Origin: a virus
Direction: 5' to 3' (one strand)
DNA length: 22,240 nucleotides
Virus record (IMG/VR): IMGVR_UViG_3300008267_001274
Span: 1-22,240 of that record
The notes under the pieces: model-generated
The model's input: the letters and a program-made list of their open reading frames with translations, nothing else
Database searches by the model: none
What the model was told of the DNA's origin: nothing
Position numbers and translations under genes: made by a program
Part shown: one piece after another, positions 11,650 to 19,075 of the stretch
Numbering within the stretch: position 1 is the first letter of the stretch
How the letters are laid out: each line of letters opens with the position of its first letter

Positions 11650-12105
11650 ATGAGATTTGCAGACGCCAAAGACGTAAAAAGAGCACAAGATCTGGGAAAG
11701 CATTCCGGGGCAATAAATTTGAACAGTTTAGAGATTGCTAGGAGTAAAGCTTCCGCAATGGCACAAGCTATCACGGATAAAAGAAAAATTCTGGGAAGAC
11801 TTGAAGCTGTAGCAGGTGAATGGACGGATAGAAAAATTCTAATGCCTTTCGTTTGGAAATGTATATCTCTTTGGCCTAATTCTATTTATACCCAAGCTTA
11901 TTGGGCAGGGGAAAGACAAGGAAGATATATGAATAGAATGAGACCCAATTGGAGACAAGAAGATAGATTGGATCTATCGATAGATTCTCTTAAAAAAGTA
12001 GGAACTATAGAATCTGAATCCGGAAAGACCGTTACCGGATACGAATATGATTGGGACCCTGTTGGGGTTATTATATTTAATACAGTTTTTGGGTATAATT
12101 TATGA
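11650..12105 (+). CDS. hypothetical basic protein, 151 aa
   Basis: N-terminal helix-rich region (residues 1-55, DAKDVKRAQDLGKHSGAINL, LEIARSKASAMAQAITDKRK), then a Trp/Arg-rich middle (KCISLWPNSIYTQAYWAGERQGRYMNRMRPNWRQEDR). No recognised domain. Expressed from its own class B box after an 85-bp gap. Probably a structural or head-associated late protein from its promoter class; this is inference. Confidence 0.7.
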   Translation: MRFADAKDVKRAQDLGKHSGAINLNSLEIARSKASAMAQAITDKRKILGRLEAVAGEWTDRKILMPFVWKCISLWPNSIYTQAYWAGERQGRYMNRMRPNWRQEDRLDLSIDSLKKVGTIESESGKTVTGYEYDWDPVGVIIFNTVFGYNL

Positions 12106-12146
12106 TCAATTTGAAATTTTGTCCTCTATAAAAATGTCCATATTTA

Positions 12147-12156
12147 GATATATAAA
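12147..12156 (+). promoter_or_regulatory. class B box GATATATAAA
   Basis: Located 20 nt upstream of the ATG at 12177, a good leader length; it would drive the small basic gene and the first three clustered DUF1566-like genes. Confidence 0.6.
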
Positions 12157-12176
12157 TCCAACTAAAATCAACTAAA

Positions 12177-12299
12177 ATGGCAAAAGCAAGAAAAGAGGGT
12201 AAACCCAAAAGAAATAGAAGAAATCTCGTTAAGAGATTAAGAATTATAAATAAGAATGAAGAGATCCTAAATAAATTAAAGGAGTCTTTAAATTCCTAA
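12177..12299 (+). CDS. very basic small protein, 40 aa
   Basis: MAKARKEGKPKRNRRNLVKR is followed by a short amphipathic helix (LRIINKNEEILNKLKESLNS). The strong Lys/Arg bias suggests nucleic-acid binding, possibly a packaged DNA-condensing peptide. Supported by the class B box, its stop 1 bp before the next ATG, and lack of any other ORF in the space. No family recognised. Confidence 0.65.
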   Translation: MAKARKEGKPKRNRRNLVKRLRIINKNEEILNKLKESLNS

Positions 12300-12300
12300 T

Positions 12301-12648
12301 ATGGAAAAATTCATAAGATTCGGTAATGTAGAAGTCGAGATTAAATCTGAATTCAACTCAAGTTATGAGAATAAAAAATCTTGGAAAGATTCAAAAGACG
12401 ATCTTATGGATAGAGAACTTAGGTTACCCACGCTAAAAGAATTAAAGTATATTCACAATCTTTTATATTTAAACTACGGCGGATATTTCGAGGAAGGGTC
12501 GGAATATTGGACTTCAGATATTGGCGATGAATGGGCAGAAGGGAGCGAACTGGAATCTCGAAAAACTTTAAGAATGAACTATCAGGGAACACCTAGTCAA
12601 AAATATATTTATTCTCGAATGAGATATAGAGGAGTAAGAAATATATGA
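12301..12648 (+). CDS. DUF1566-like paralog 2, 115 aa
   Basis: Starts MEKFIRFGNVEVEI (the GN/GK-x-E-V strand common to the cluster), then LRLPTLKELKYIHNL at about residues 40-54, YWTSDIGDEW at about 69-78, and the closing MRYRGVRNI. All core DUF1566 landmarks are present in a single-domain length. The stop overlaps the next start as ATGA, so it is translationally coupled to paralog 3. Function unknown; the family usually serves ligand or surface binding. Confidence 0.78.
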   Translation: MEKFIRFGNVEVEIKSEFNSSYENKKSWKDSKDDLMDRELRLPTLKELKYIHNLLYLNYGGYFEEGSEYWTSDIGDEWAEGSELESRKTLRMNYQGTPSQKYIYSRMRYRGVRNI

Positions 12649-13139
12649 AAAGAGAAACTTTAGAAATAGGAAAAATTGAGATCTGTCTAATTGATTTAGG
12701 AGGAGGTACATATCCCGGAGGAAATGAGGATCTGGATGAAATGGTGTCTAGAAAATTAGGATGGATGGGAGAAAATGGATGGAGGTTTCCTACTAAAGAA
12801 GAATTTTTCTATATAGGAAATCTAGTATATGATCTGGGATTAATAAATTATAAGGTATTAGAATCTTTTGAAAAATATTGGTCTGGTACCTCTTTTACTC
12901 TTAATGATCCTCCAAGAAGCGGGGTTCCCGGAGGAGTTCCCGATTATATAGAAGATCTTTTGGCAGCAGGAATAGAAATAGATAAATCGGATCCAATAGT
13001 CTTATTATATAAGCTTTCTACTAAAGCAGGAAAAACTTATAAAGTAGAAGATTGGGAATGGTATCCTTCTGCTTATAGAGAAGGACCCTCAATGGGTAAA
13101 AGACCGGAAGCAAGGTATATAGCGGTAAGAGATCTATGA
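12645..13139 (+). CDS. DUF1566-like paralog 3, 164 aa
   Basis: N-terminal LEIGKIEICLIDL, then NGWRFPTKEEFFYIGNLVYDLGL at about residues 44-66, YWSGTSF at about 81-87 and the end ARYIAVRDL. Longer than the usual single domain because of an insertion between the YW motif and the C-terminal strand (PPRSGVPGGVPDYIEDLLAAG...). Overlaps both neighbours by ATGA. Such a loop insertion in a lectin-like fold is where binding diversity would be expected. Confidence 0.8.
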   Translation: MKRETLEIGKIEICLIDLGGGTYPGGNEDLDEMVSRKLGWMGENGWRFPTKEEFFYIGNLVYDLGLINYKVLESFEKYWSGTSFTLNDPPRSGVPGGVPDYIEDLLAAGIEIDKSDPIVLLYKLSTKAGKTYKVEDWEWYPSAYREGPSMGKRPEARYIAVRDL

Positions 13140-13612
13140 AAAAGAAAATTCTCAAATTAGGAAATTTTGAATTACTTCTAGAAAAATTAGATCCTACTAA
13201 TTATTCAGATCCAGAGAATTACGCAAAAAAGAGAGGTTTAGGTAAAGGATGGAGATTTCCTTCTCCCGAAGAATTCGAATACATATCGGATCTAAAAAAA
13301 TTAAAAATTTTACCAGAGGAATTCCTAAAAATGGGCAGTTATTGGACTAATTTTTATGTGTACTTTGACGAGTTGGATCATATAAAATACAGTAAAGTAA
13401 AGAAAGAAATAGAGGAATTTGTAGAAGAAGAACTTCAAAATAATGAAAATATGAAAATCCACGATTGGACTATTATAGTTAAAACATTTTCCGTGGGATC
13501 AAATTACCATTATCATTCGTATGAATTTTCTGAATATGACGAACGGGAAGAAAAAAGAGATGCAACAATATACCCTACTGGTGGATATATTTTAGTTAGA
13601 GATTTAAAATAA
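13136..13612 (+). CDS. DUF1566-like paralog 4, 158 aa
   Basis: N-terminal LKLGNFELLLEKL, then GKGWRFPSPEEFEYISDLKK at about residues 36-55, YWTNFYVYF, an acidic Lys/Glu-rich insertion (KVKKEIEEFVEEELQNNE) and the end GGYILVRDLK. Contains an unusual His/Tyr-rich stretch near residue 130 (NYHYHSYEFSEYDE) that could bind metal. Ends this co-transcribed set before the terminator at 13635. Confidence 0.8.
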   Translation: MKKKILKLGNFELLLEKLDPTNYSDPENYAKKRGLGKGWRFPSPEEFEYISDLKKLKILPEEFLKMGSYWTNFYVYFDELDHIKYSKVKKEIEEFVEEELQNNENMKIHDWTIIVKTFSVGSNYHYHSYEFSEYDEREEKRDATIYPTGGYILVRDLK

Positions 13613-13634
13613 TGCCTGCTACCTTAGGCAAATT

Positions 13635-13668
13635 AAAAGGATCTAGATCTTAGGGTCTAGATCTTTTT
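13635..13668 (+). terminator. intrinsic terminator, GATCTAGA stem
   Basis: AAAAG-GATCTAGA (13635-13647) pairs with TCTAGATC-TTTTT (13656-13668) around TCTTAGGG, giving 12-13 bp with one G-T wobble and a T-run. A class B box follows immediately. Confidence 0.8.
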
Positions 13669-13672
13669 TAAT

Positions 13673-13682
13673 GATATATAAG
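13673..13682 (+). promoter_or_regulatory. class B box GATATATAAG
   Basis: Directly after the terminator and 4 nt before the ATG at 13687; the genes from 13687 need a promoter here. Confidence 0.6.
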
Positions 13683-13686
13683 AAGA

Positions 13687-14061
13687 ATGGTAAATGAATA
13701 TAAAGATAGTATTAATCTAGGAAAAATCGAAGTATCCCGTAATGATATTAAACTAACAGACGGTACTTATAAATTTTCAATCAACGATTTTAAAGAAATT
13801 AATAATCACATTGAAGAAGGATGGAGATTTCCAACGGAAGAAGAATTTAGATATATTCATTCGATTTGGAAAGATCTGGACGGTTTAGGTCTAGCAAGGA
13901 ATTCCGACTACTGGATATACGGCGAAGCCATTCCCCATCCTATACATAGTGATCCGATATGGAAATTATACCCATGCGCTATTATGAATAGAGATTCTTT
14001 AGAATTTCGGGAATCCCCATTTATGTTAGGTCTTAGAATTAGATTAGTTAGGGATTTATGA
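13687..14061 (+). CDS. DUF1566-like paralog 5, 124 aa
   Basis: INLGKIEVSRNDI, EEGWRFPTEEEFRYIHSIWKDL at about residues 43-64, SDYWIYGEA at about 77-85 and the end LRIRLVRDL. Close to the domain's standard length. First gene after the terminator and class B box; its stop overlaps the next start as ATGA. Confidence 0.8.
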   Translation: MVNEYKDSINLGKIEVSRNDIKLTDGTYKFSINDFKEINNHIEEGWRFPTEEEFRYIHSIWKDLDGLGLARNSDYWIYGEAIPHPIHSDPIWKLYPCAIMNRDSLEFRESPFMLGLRIRLVRDL

Positions 14062-14498
14062 AAGAACTTTTAAATATAAAGGATTATGACTCTTTCTCTC
14101 CGTTGAATGAGATGATGGATGGGTATAAACAAGGGGGAATGGTCTTGATTCTAGGTAAAAAACTAGAGAATGGGGAAAAAAGAATTTTTGCTTGTCCTAT
14201 AAAAACTGTAATACATTCACCAAGAACCAAAATTAACGGGAAGGAAGGGAGTCCTGCTAAAATGGTTATTCTTCATGACGATACCTATAGAATAGAAATG
14301 GATTCTTCTGGTAAATTTACATCACATAAAATATCAGGAAGAGATAAAGCTTTAGGAATTCTCGGAAACAAGATAGCCTTAAATAAAAATAAAACTCCCT
14401 ATCATTGGATATCTACTAATTATCAATCCGTCGGATCCCTAATTTCCGGAATGGATAATATTCTTAAATCAATTCCGGACATAAGATGGAAAAATTAA
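14058..14498 (+). CDS. capsid-targeting-like N-terminus protein, 146 aa
   Basis: MKELLNIKDYDSFSPLNE matches the capsid-targeting pattern, with L-x-E cleavage predicted after residue 18. The mature part is beta-rich (GMVLILGKKLENGEKRIFACP, SPAKMVILHDDTYRIEMDS) and then helical. No enzymatic motif recognised. It sits between DUF1566-like paralogs 5 and 6, overlapping both, so the lectin-like proteins and this possibly packaged protein are made together. Confidence 0.7.
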   Translation: MKELLNIKDYDSFSPLNEMMDGYKQGGMVLILGKKLENGEKRIFACPIKTVIHSPRTKINGKEGSPAKMVILHDDTYRIEMDSSGKFTSHKISGRDKALGILGNKIALNKNKTPYHWISTNYQSVGSLISGMDNILKSIPDIRWKN

Positions 14499-14833
14499 TA
14501 AGATTTGGAAATTTTTTAATATCCCCGGATTCCCAGAAAGAATTAATGAATTTTGAGGTAGAGGAAGAAATTAAAAAATTGGGTCCTGGATGGAGAATAT
14601 GCAAGAAAGAAGAATTTAAATATATCTTAAAATTTTTATTTAAATATAAAACAGGAAAAAAATTCGGATTCAAAGATGGAGATCGGATTAAAGACGGAAA
14701 AATATATCACCCTTTATATTCTTTTGAAGAAGGTGGAATTTTCTACGTGGACAATAAAGATATATTCGAGATATTTCCTTCGGAGGATATGGAAGATTTT
14801 ACATTAAATTATATTTTTGTAAAGGATATATAA
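14486..14833 (+). CDS. DUF1566-like paralog 6, 115 aa, diverged
   Basis: MEKLIRFGNFLIS and PGWRICKKEEFKYILKFLFKY (about residues 33-53) and the end NYIFVKDI mark the family, but the proline-threonine after WR is replaced by ICK and the YW motif is missing. It overlaps the preceding gene by 13 bp. Probably a degenerating or functionally changed member. Confidence 0.72.
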   Translation: MEKLIRFGNFLISPDSQKELMNFEVEEEIKKLGPGWRICKKEEFKYILKFLFKYKTGKKFGFKDGDRIKDGKIYHPLYSFEEGGIFYVDNKDIFEIFPSEDMEDFTLNYIFVKDI

Positions 14834-14834
14834 T
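14825..14834 (+). promoter_or_regulatory. class B-like GATATATAAT overlapping a stop codon
   Basis: GATATATAA encodes Asp-Ile-stop of the previous gene and lies 3 nt before the ATG at 14838. May be chance because the C-terminal motif constrains it. Confidence 0.35.
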
Positions 14835-14837
14835 TAA

Positions 14838-15155
14838 ATGAAGAATCTAGAGATTTACGAAAACTACTCAGGGGAAAAAATTATTAAAATGGATTCTACC
14901 AGGGGAGCTGGGAGCATTACAATTAAAATCCAGGGGTCTAAAATCTTAGATATTATAAATCAGTCGAGAGTAAATTTCCCATTTAGGGAAGGACAAACAT
15001 ACACAAGATCGATAGAGACTTGGGCTTGTAACAATAATTTTAATATAGATGGAAAATCTCCTTGTTCTCCTAAAAAAGTTTTCGGGATAGATCCTAAACA
15101 TATACCTTATAGAGAACACAAGAATATTTCTTACCCCTTTCTCCGTCTCCTTTAA
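14838..15155 (+). CDS. capsid-targeting-like N-terminus protein, 105 aa, altered C-terminus
   Basis: MKNLEIYENYSGE is a shortened form of the MK-x-L-x-x-Y-E-x-x-x-x-E pattern shared with MENIQTYENFLNE at 19833. The middle is beta-rich (GAGSITIKIQGSKILDIINQS). The last 20 residues (HIPYREHKNISYPFLRLL) run antisense through the end of the leftward gene at 15094, which suggests that the ORF was fused to foreign DNA at its 3' end. No known domain. Confidence 0.6.
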   Translation: MKNLEIYENYSGEKIIKMDSTRGAGSITIKIQGSKILDIINQSRVNFPFREGQTYTRSIETWACNNNFNIDGKSPCSPKKVFGIDPKHIPYREHKNISYPFLRLL

Positions 15156-15444
15156 ATCCTGTTCCTACGTGCATGATCTCGTCCGTTTCTACCGAATCGT
15201 ATATAGTAAAAGTCGAGAAATAGAAATTAACTCCTGTGTCATCGGAAGAGAAATAGACCCATTCAGGAAAATCCCCTACTTCTAATTCTTTAAGATTTTG
15301 AATATAATAGAATATTCTTTTATTAGGAACTTTCCATCCTTCCCCTTTATATTTAGGTAAAACCTCTTCCACTAATTGTCTATAGGTAAATCTTTCTCCT
15401 ATCTTCTTAATCGTGATTCTCCCTAAATTTATATCTTTTTCCAC
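15094..15444 (-). CDS. DUF1566-like paralog 7, 116 aa, altered C-terminus
   Basis: MEKDINLGRITIKKIG, EGWKVPNKRIFYYIQNLKEL at about residues 35-54 and VYFSSDD where others have YWTS. The expected final R-x-V-R-D-L is replaced by KKYSCVLYKVYV, and the last 62 bp overlap the convergent gene ending at 15155. Start overlaps the stop of paralog 8 by one base. Reads leftward, opposite to paralogs 2-6. Confidence 0.75.
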   Translation of the reverse strand: MEKDINLGRITIKKIGERFTYRQLVEEVLPKYKGEGWKVPNKRIFYYIQNLKELEVGDFPEWVYFSSDDTGVNFYFSTFTIYDSVETDEIMHVGTGFKGDGERGKKYSCVLYKVYV

Positions 15445-15773
15445 TATAAATCTTTTACAAGTCTTATCCTAAACCTATTAGTACTACTTAAATATTTGGT
15501 TTTTATATTATATGAATTAATCCAATTACCATCTCCGGTTTCGGTTTTTTTCATTAAATAATGAAAAGGAGGGTAAAAATTTTCAAAATTTCCTATTCCT
15601 AAATCATGAATACTTCTTATATACCGGGATTCATCTATTGTTGGTAATCTCCAGCCTTCTTTTGATCTTTCTTCTAGAGCCGATCCTACTTCCATCCAGC
15701 TGCTGTAAAAGACTCCTCCAAAATCATTATCCTCTATTGCTATTTTCCCTATGATTATTTCCCTACTTTTCAT
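15444..15773 (-). CDS. DUF1566-like paralog 8, 109 aa
   Basis: EIIIGKIAIEDNDFGGVFYSSW, then EGWRLPTIDESRYIRSIHDLGIG at about residues 39-61, a FHYLMKKT segment in place of the YW motif, and the closing FRIRLVKDL. Of the set, its WRLPT core is closest to typical DUF1566 proteins. First gene of a two-gene leftward unit diverging from the histidine kinase operon. Confidence 0.8.
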   Translation of the reverse strand: MKSREIIIGKIAIEDNDFGGVFYSSWMEVGSALEERSKEGWRLPTIDESRYIRSIHDLGIGNFENFYPPFHYLMKKTETGDGNWINSYNIKTKYLSSTNRFRIRLVKDL

Positions 15774-15781
15774 CTTTATTT

Positions 15782-15791
15782 TTTATATATC
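15782..15791 (-). promoter_or_regulatory. class B box GATATATAAA, leftward
   Basis: Lies 8 nt upstream of the leftward ATG at 15773; gives the two leftward DUF1566-like genes a late-type promoter. Confidence 0.6.
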
Positions 15792-15821
15792 TTGAAAATT
15801 AAGGTAATCTGTTGGTTTTAC

Positions 15822-15831
15822 GAATATATAC
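15822..15831 (+). promoter_or_regulatory. degenerate class B box GAATATATAC before kinase gene
   Basis: GAATATATAC ends 3 nt before the ATG at 15835. It departs from GATATATAAG, and no CCTACG-type element is present, so how the kinase operon is transcribed is uncertain. Confidence 0.35.
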
Positions 15832-15834
15832 AGT

Positions 15835-17973
15835 ATGTCTTGGAAATATAAAATATCCCTAGTAGTATCTATAGCAATAATGGCTATCTTCTTTGCTACC
15901 CAATCTTTATTGGTTTTTAAATTCATGAAGTATGCCGATACGATAGGATACTTTGGATATTCTTGTTTTTTAGCTTTCATACCTTTCTTTTTGGTTGTAA
16001 TTTCGGAATACATTAAAAAGAATAATAAAGGGAAAGAACAGAATTCCTATGTGAAAAAATTAAACAGGGTACTTATAAATCAAACAAGCAATAAATTATT
16101 CTATGACGGGAACACTAAAGAAGGAGCTAAAGTTCTAACTAAAGAAGTTACGAAATCGATAGGAGCTGATCGATGTTCAATATGGCTATATAGCGAAGAT
16201 AAAACATCAATAACTTGTGAGCAATTGTATATCGAATCCGAAGATAAATGGTACCAAGGATTAGAATTGAAGAAAGATGACTTTGAACCATATTTCGTAG
16301 CCCTTTCGGTAGATCCAATTATAATTGCAAATGACGCGGAAACACATTCAGCTACATCTTGTTTTACTGAAGGATATCTAAAACCTCTAGGGGTTAAATC
16401 GATGCTCGATGTTCCTATTATCTACAGAGGAGATATCATAGGGGTTGTGTGTATAGAAACTTTAACTAATAAAAATTGGAGGGATTGCGAAGTTGATTTT
16501 GCCCAGCTATTATCTTCTATTTATAGTTTCTCCTATTCCGTTAAAGAAGGAAATGATCTACTGAGAAGAAACAAAGAAACTGAAAATTTCTTAAATGCAT
16601 CATCGATTATTTCGACTACAGATAAATACGGAAAAATTACATACGTTAATAAAAAATTCGAGGAGGTTTCCGGATGGTCTTTAGAAGAGGTATCAGGTAA
16701 GGATCACAACATTGTTAATTCCGGATTACAGCCAGATGGATATTGGGGTAAAATGTACGAAACTGTAATGAAAGGGGAGATATGGAATGATGTTGTTACT
16801 AATACATCTAAGACCGGAGAACTTTACTATGTCGACACATACATTAGAGCAAGATTTGATAAAGATAACAAATTAGAAGGTTTTTCTTCTATTAGACAAG
16901 ATGTTACGGACCTTAAGAAAAAAGAGGTAGAAATCCGAAATAGGATGAATGCGATAAATAAATCCAATGCAGTTATCGAGTTTGATCTAAACGGGAATAT
17001 TATTTTTGCTAATGGTATGTTTATAGAAACTATGGGATATACCTCTCACGAAGAAATAGAAGGAAAACATCATAGAATTTTTATAGACGACGAGTATTCA
17101 AAAAGTGAAGAATATTCTATTTTTTGGAAAAAATTAAGAGAAGGAGTATTATTTTCTGGGGAAATTGTTAGGGTTAAAAAAGATGGATCCCTTATACATC
17201 TCCAAGCCACATATAATCCAATTGTTGGTCTAGACGGTAAAATTTATCGTATCATGAAAATTGCTACTGATATTACTAATTCTTACGAACAAAGGAAAGA
17301 GATCGAAAAGAAAAATACTTATCTAGAGCATGCAGCTAAGATATTAAGACATGATATGCACTCGGGAATTAATACTTATATGCCAAGAGGGCTAAGCTCT
17401 CTAGAAAGAAGACTAACCTCCGAAGATATTTCATCTCTAAAAATAGAAGCACCTATCAGAATGATCAAAGAAGGTCTGAAACATTCGCAAAAGGTATATA
17501 AAGGGGTTTACGAGTTTACCAATTTGGTTAAAAAGGACGTTGTTCTCAATAAAGCAGAATGTAACCTAAAAACTATTTTAGAAGATTATTTATCTTCCAC
17601 CGCATATAGTAGCCAAGTTATTATTGAAGAATTACCGACGATTCAAGTAAATGAAGCTTTATTCTGTACAGCGGTTGATAATTTAATTAGAAATGGTCTA
17701 AAGTATAACGATTCCGATACTAAATACGTAAAAATATATTTAGAAAAAGATTACATCTGCATACAAGACAACGGAAGGGGAATCTCACAAGAAGATTTCG
17801 ATCATTTAGCCAAGCCATACACGAGAAAGGAAGGCCAAAAAGAATCTGGTACCGGACTAGGACTAAACATCTGCGTTGCGATTTTAGAAGAACATGGATT
17901 TATCATCACGTGCGAGAAAAACGAGATAGGAACAAAAATGAAAATAAAAATAAAAAAAGAGAAAAATGATTGA
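15835..17973 (+). CDS. membrane hybrid-sensor histidine kinase (2 TM-GAF-PAS-PAS-HisKA-like-HATPase), 712 aa
   Basis: Two membrane spans at about residues 8-30 and 39-59 have almost no periplasmic loop. A GAF domain follows at about 78-235 (DRCSIWLYSED, SMLDVPIIYRGDIIGVVCIET). PAS1 is at about 247-360 (GKITYVNKKFEEVSGWSLEE, ending IRQDVTDL) and PAS2 at about 370-482 (NGNIIFANGMFIETMGYTSHE, ending KIATDIT). The dimerisation helix carries His506 in LRHDMHSGIN, with Gly where HisKA usually has Pro. The ATPase domain has the N-box DNLIRNGLKYN (615-625), G1 DNGRGI (645-650) and G2 GTGLGLNIC (672-680), so it looks active. There is no receiver domain. It overlaps the regulator gene by 8 bp. The sensor appears aimed at cytoplasmic or membrane signals. 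Confidence 0.95.
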   Translation: MSWKYKISLVVSIAIMAIFFATQSLLVFKFMKYADTIGYFGYSCFLAFIPFFLVVISEYIKKNNKGKEQNSYVKKLNRVLINQTSNKLFYDGNTKEGAKVLTKEVTKSIGADRCSIWLYSEDKTSITCEQLYIESEDKWYQGLELKKDDFEPYFVALSVDPIIIANDAETHSATSCFTEGYLKPLGVKSMLDVPIIYRGDIIGVVCIETLTNKNWRDCEVDFAQLLSSIYSFSYSVKEGNDLLRRNKETENFLNASSIISTTDKYGKITYVNKKFEEVSGWSLEEVSGKDHNIVNSGLQPDGYWGKMYETVMKGEIWNDVVTNTSKTGELYYVDTYIRARFDKDNKLEGFSSIRQDVTDLKKKEVEIRNRMNAINKSNAVIEFDLNGNIIFANGMFIETMGYTSHEEIEGKHHRIFIDDEYSKSEEYSIFWKKLREGVLFSGEIVRVKKDGSLIHLQATYNPIVGLDGKIYRIMKIATDITNSYEQRKEIEKKNTYLEHAAKILRHDMHSGINTYMPRGLSSLERRLTSEDISSLKIEAPIRMIKEGLKHSQKVYKGVYEFTNLVKKDVVLNKAECNLKTILEDYLSSTAYSSQVIIEELPTIQVNEALFCTAVDNLIRNGLKYNDSDTKYVKIYLEKDYICIQDNGRGISQEDFDHLAKPYTRKEGQKESGTGLGLNICVAILEEHGFIITCEKNEIGTKMKIKIKKEKND

Positions 17974-18403
17974 TTCAATTTTATTAGTGGATGACGAGGA
18001 TTTATTCCATTTAGTATTCGAAGATGCTTGTTCATTACTTGACATAAGTTTATCTTTAAACTCCTTAAATAGCTCCGACGAAGCAGCAAAGCTATTCCAA
18101 AAGTGGTTCCAGAGTGGGGACGATAACGATAAGCCTGAATGTGTTTTCGTAGATCTTAATATAATAGGAAGTTCTTTCGATGGAATAGAACTTATTAGAA
18201 AAATTAATTTTGAGTATGGGAATCACGTAGTAATAGGTATAATATCTTCTTCGAACGAGGCAGAAGAGCAATCTAAAGCTATTCAAGCAGGAGCCCAATT
18301 CTGGATAATTAAATCCGATGATATCGAACCTAGATTAGAAGAATTCAGAAAAGACTATGAAGGGTATAAGAATAGAACTAATCCGTTCAAGATCTATAAA
18401 TAA
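17966..18403 (+). CDS. single-domain CheY-like response regulator, 145 aa
   Basis: ILLVDDED provides the acidic pair Asp9/Asp10. VFVDLN carries the phosphoacceptor Asp63, IISSSNE the switch Ser94/95, and FWIIKSDD the conserved Lys116, so a complete receiver domain fills residues 1-128. Only a short basic tail follows, with no DNA-binding or enzymatic output domain, so signalling must be by protein-protein contact. Overlap with the kinase gene supports cognate pairing. The closest functional analogues are stand-alone receivers such as CheY, Spo0F or DivK, but the partner here is unknown. Confidence 0.93.
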   Translation: MIDSILLVDDEDLFHLVFEDACSLLDISLSLNSLNSSDEAAKLFQKWFQSGDDNDKPECVFVDLNIIGSSFDGIELIRKINFEYGNHVVIGIISSSNEAEEQSKAIQAGAQFWIIKSDDIEPRLEEFRKDYEGYKNRTNPFKIYK

Positions 18404-18406
18404 CCT

Positions 18407-19075
18407 ATGGTAAAAATAGATAAAAATACAAAATCCCAATTAATAGAGCTCCAGAGATCTAAGAACATTTCTCTGGAGGGAAATATCCTTAAACTGATAG
18501 ATTCTTCGGACGATCCCGAATTCGAAAAGTATATAAAGGATTCTATCGAAAAAGATAGGGAAGGTAGAAAGAAAAGACTGGAGATAACTAAACAAATACA
18601 AACCCAGAACAAAAATCTTACCGAATTAAATTCGGAAAACGAAAGGATAAATTCAGAAATAAAATGCGCTCTTGCTGAAATGGAGGAATCCAAAACGAAA
18701 ATAGAATCTCAGAATTCCGAGCTGGTAGAATGGAGAGAAGAAAATGAAAGGATTACACAGGAACTACATAAAGCATTAGAATCTGCAGAAGAAGCAAAAA
18801 AATTAGCAGAAACAGATCTAGATCTTCTCCAAAAGAAAACTCAATTTGAACTAATCGGAACTATCGTAAGAATTTCTCTTTTTGTGATCATAGGCGTAGG
18901 TGTTATAACTACTGCGGTTTATATGGTTGCTCTTTTCATGGAAAAAGATACCGAAATAATAGCATCCACGTGGAGTAATATGTTTGGTATCCTTTTAACT
19001 AATTCCTTTAGTATAATAGGAACTATAATGGGAGTTAAATACGCAGCTTCTACGAATAAAGAGGAAGGAAATTAA
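18407..19075 (+). CDS. coiled-coil two-TM membrane protein of the kinase operon, 222 aa
   Basis: Residues about 45-145 are heptad-rich, highly charged coiled coil (KKRLEITKQIQTQNKNLTEL, EENERITQELHKALESAEEAK). Two membrane segments follow, at about 149-175 (IGTIVRISLFVIIGVGVITTAVYMVALF) and 188-210 (WSNMFGILLTNSFSIIGTIMGVKYA), with a short acidic linker. No enzymatic motif is visible. It begins 3 bp after the response regulator stop, and no other genes follow in the operon; its 3' end overlaps the convergent gene by 4 bp. A plausible membrane effector or anchor that the receiver controls, but this is inference. Confidence 0.85.
   Translation: MVKIDKNTKSQLIELQRSKNISLEGNILKLIDSSDDPEFEKYIKDSIEKDREGRKKRLEITKQIQTQNKNLTELNSENERINSEIKCALAEMEESKTKIESQNSELVEWREENERITQELHKALESAEEAKKLAETDLDLLQKKTQFELIGTIVRISLFVIIGVGVITTAVYMVALFMEKDTEIIASTWSNMFGILLTNSFSIIGTIMGVKYAASTNKEEGN

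Noticed and set aside
12301-15773. Diversity-generating retroelement with lectin-fold targets
   Set aside because: No reverse transcriptase, no template repeat and no adenine-biased near-identical pair were seen; the paralogs differ throughout, as in ordinary duplication.
15835-19075. Host chromosomal two-component operon interrupting a phage
   Set aside because: Base composition, gene packing and overlaps match the flanking phage-like genes and no integration junction or repeat is visible, although chromosomal prophage context cannot be excluded from the window alone.
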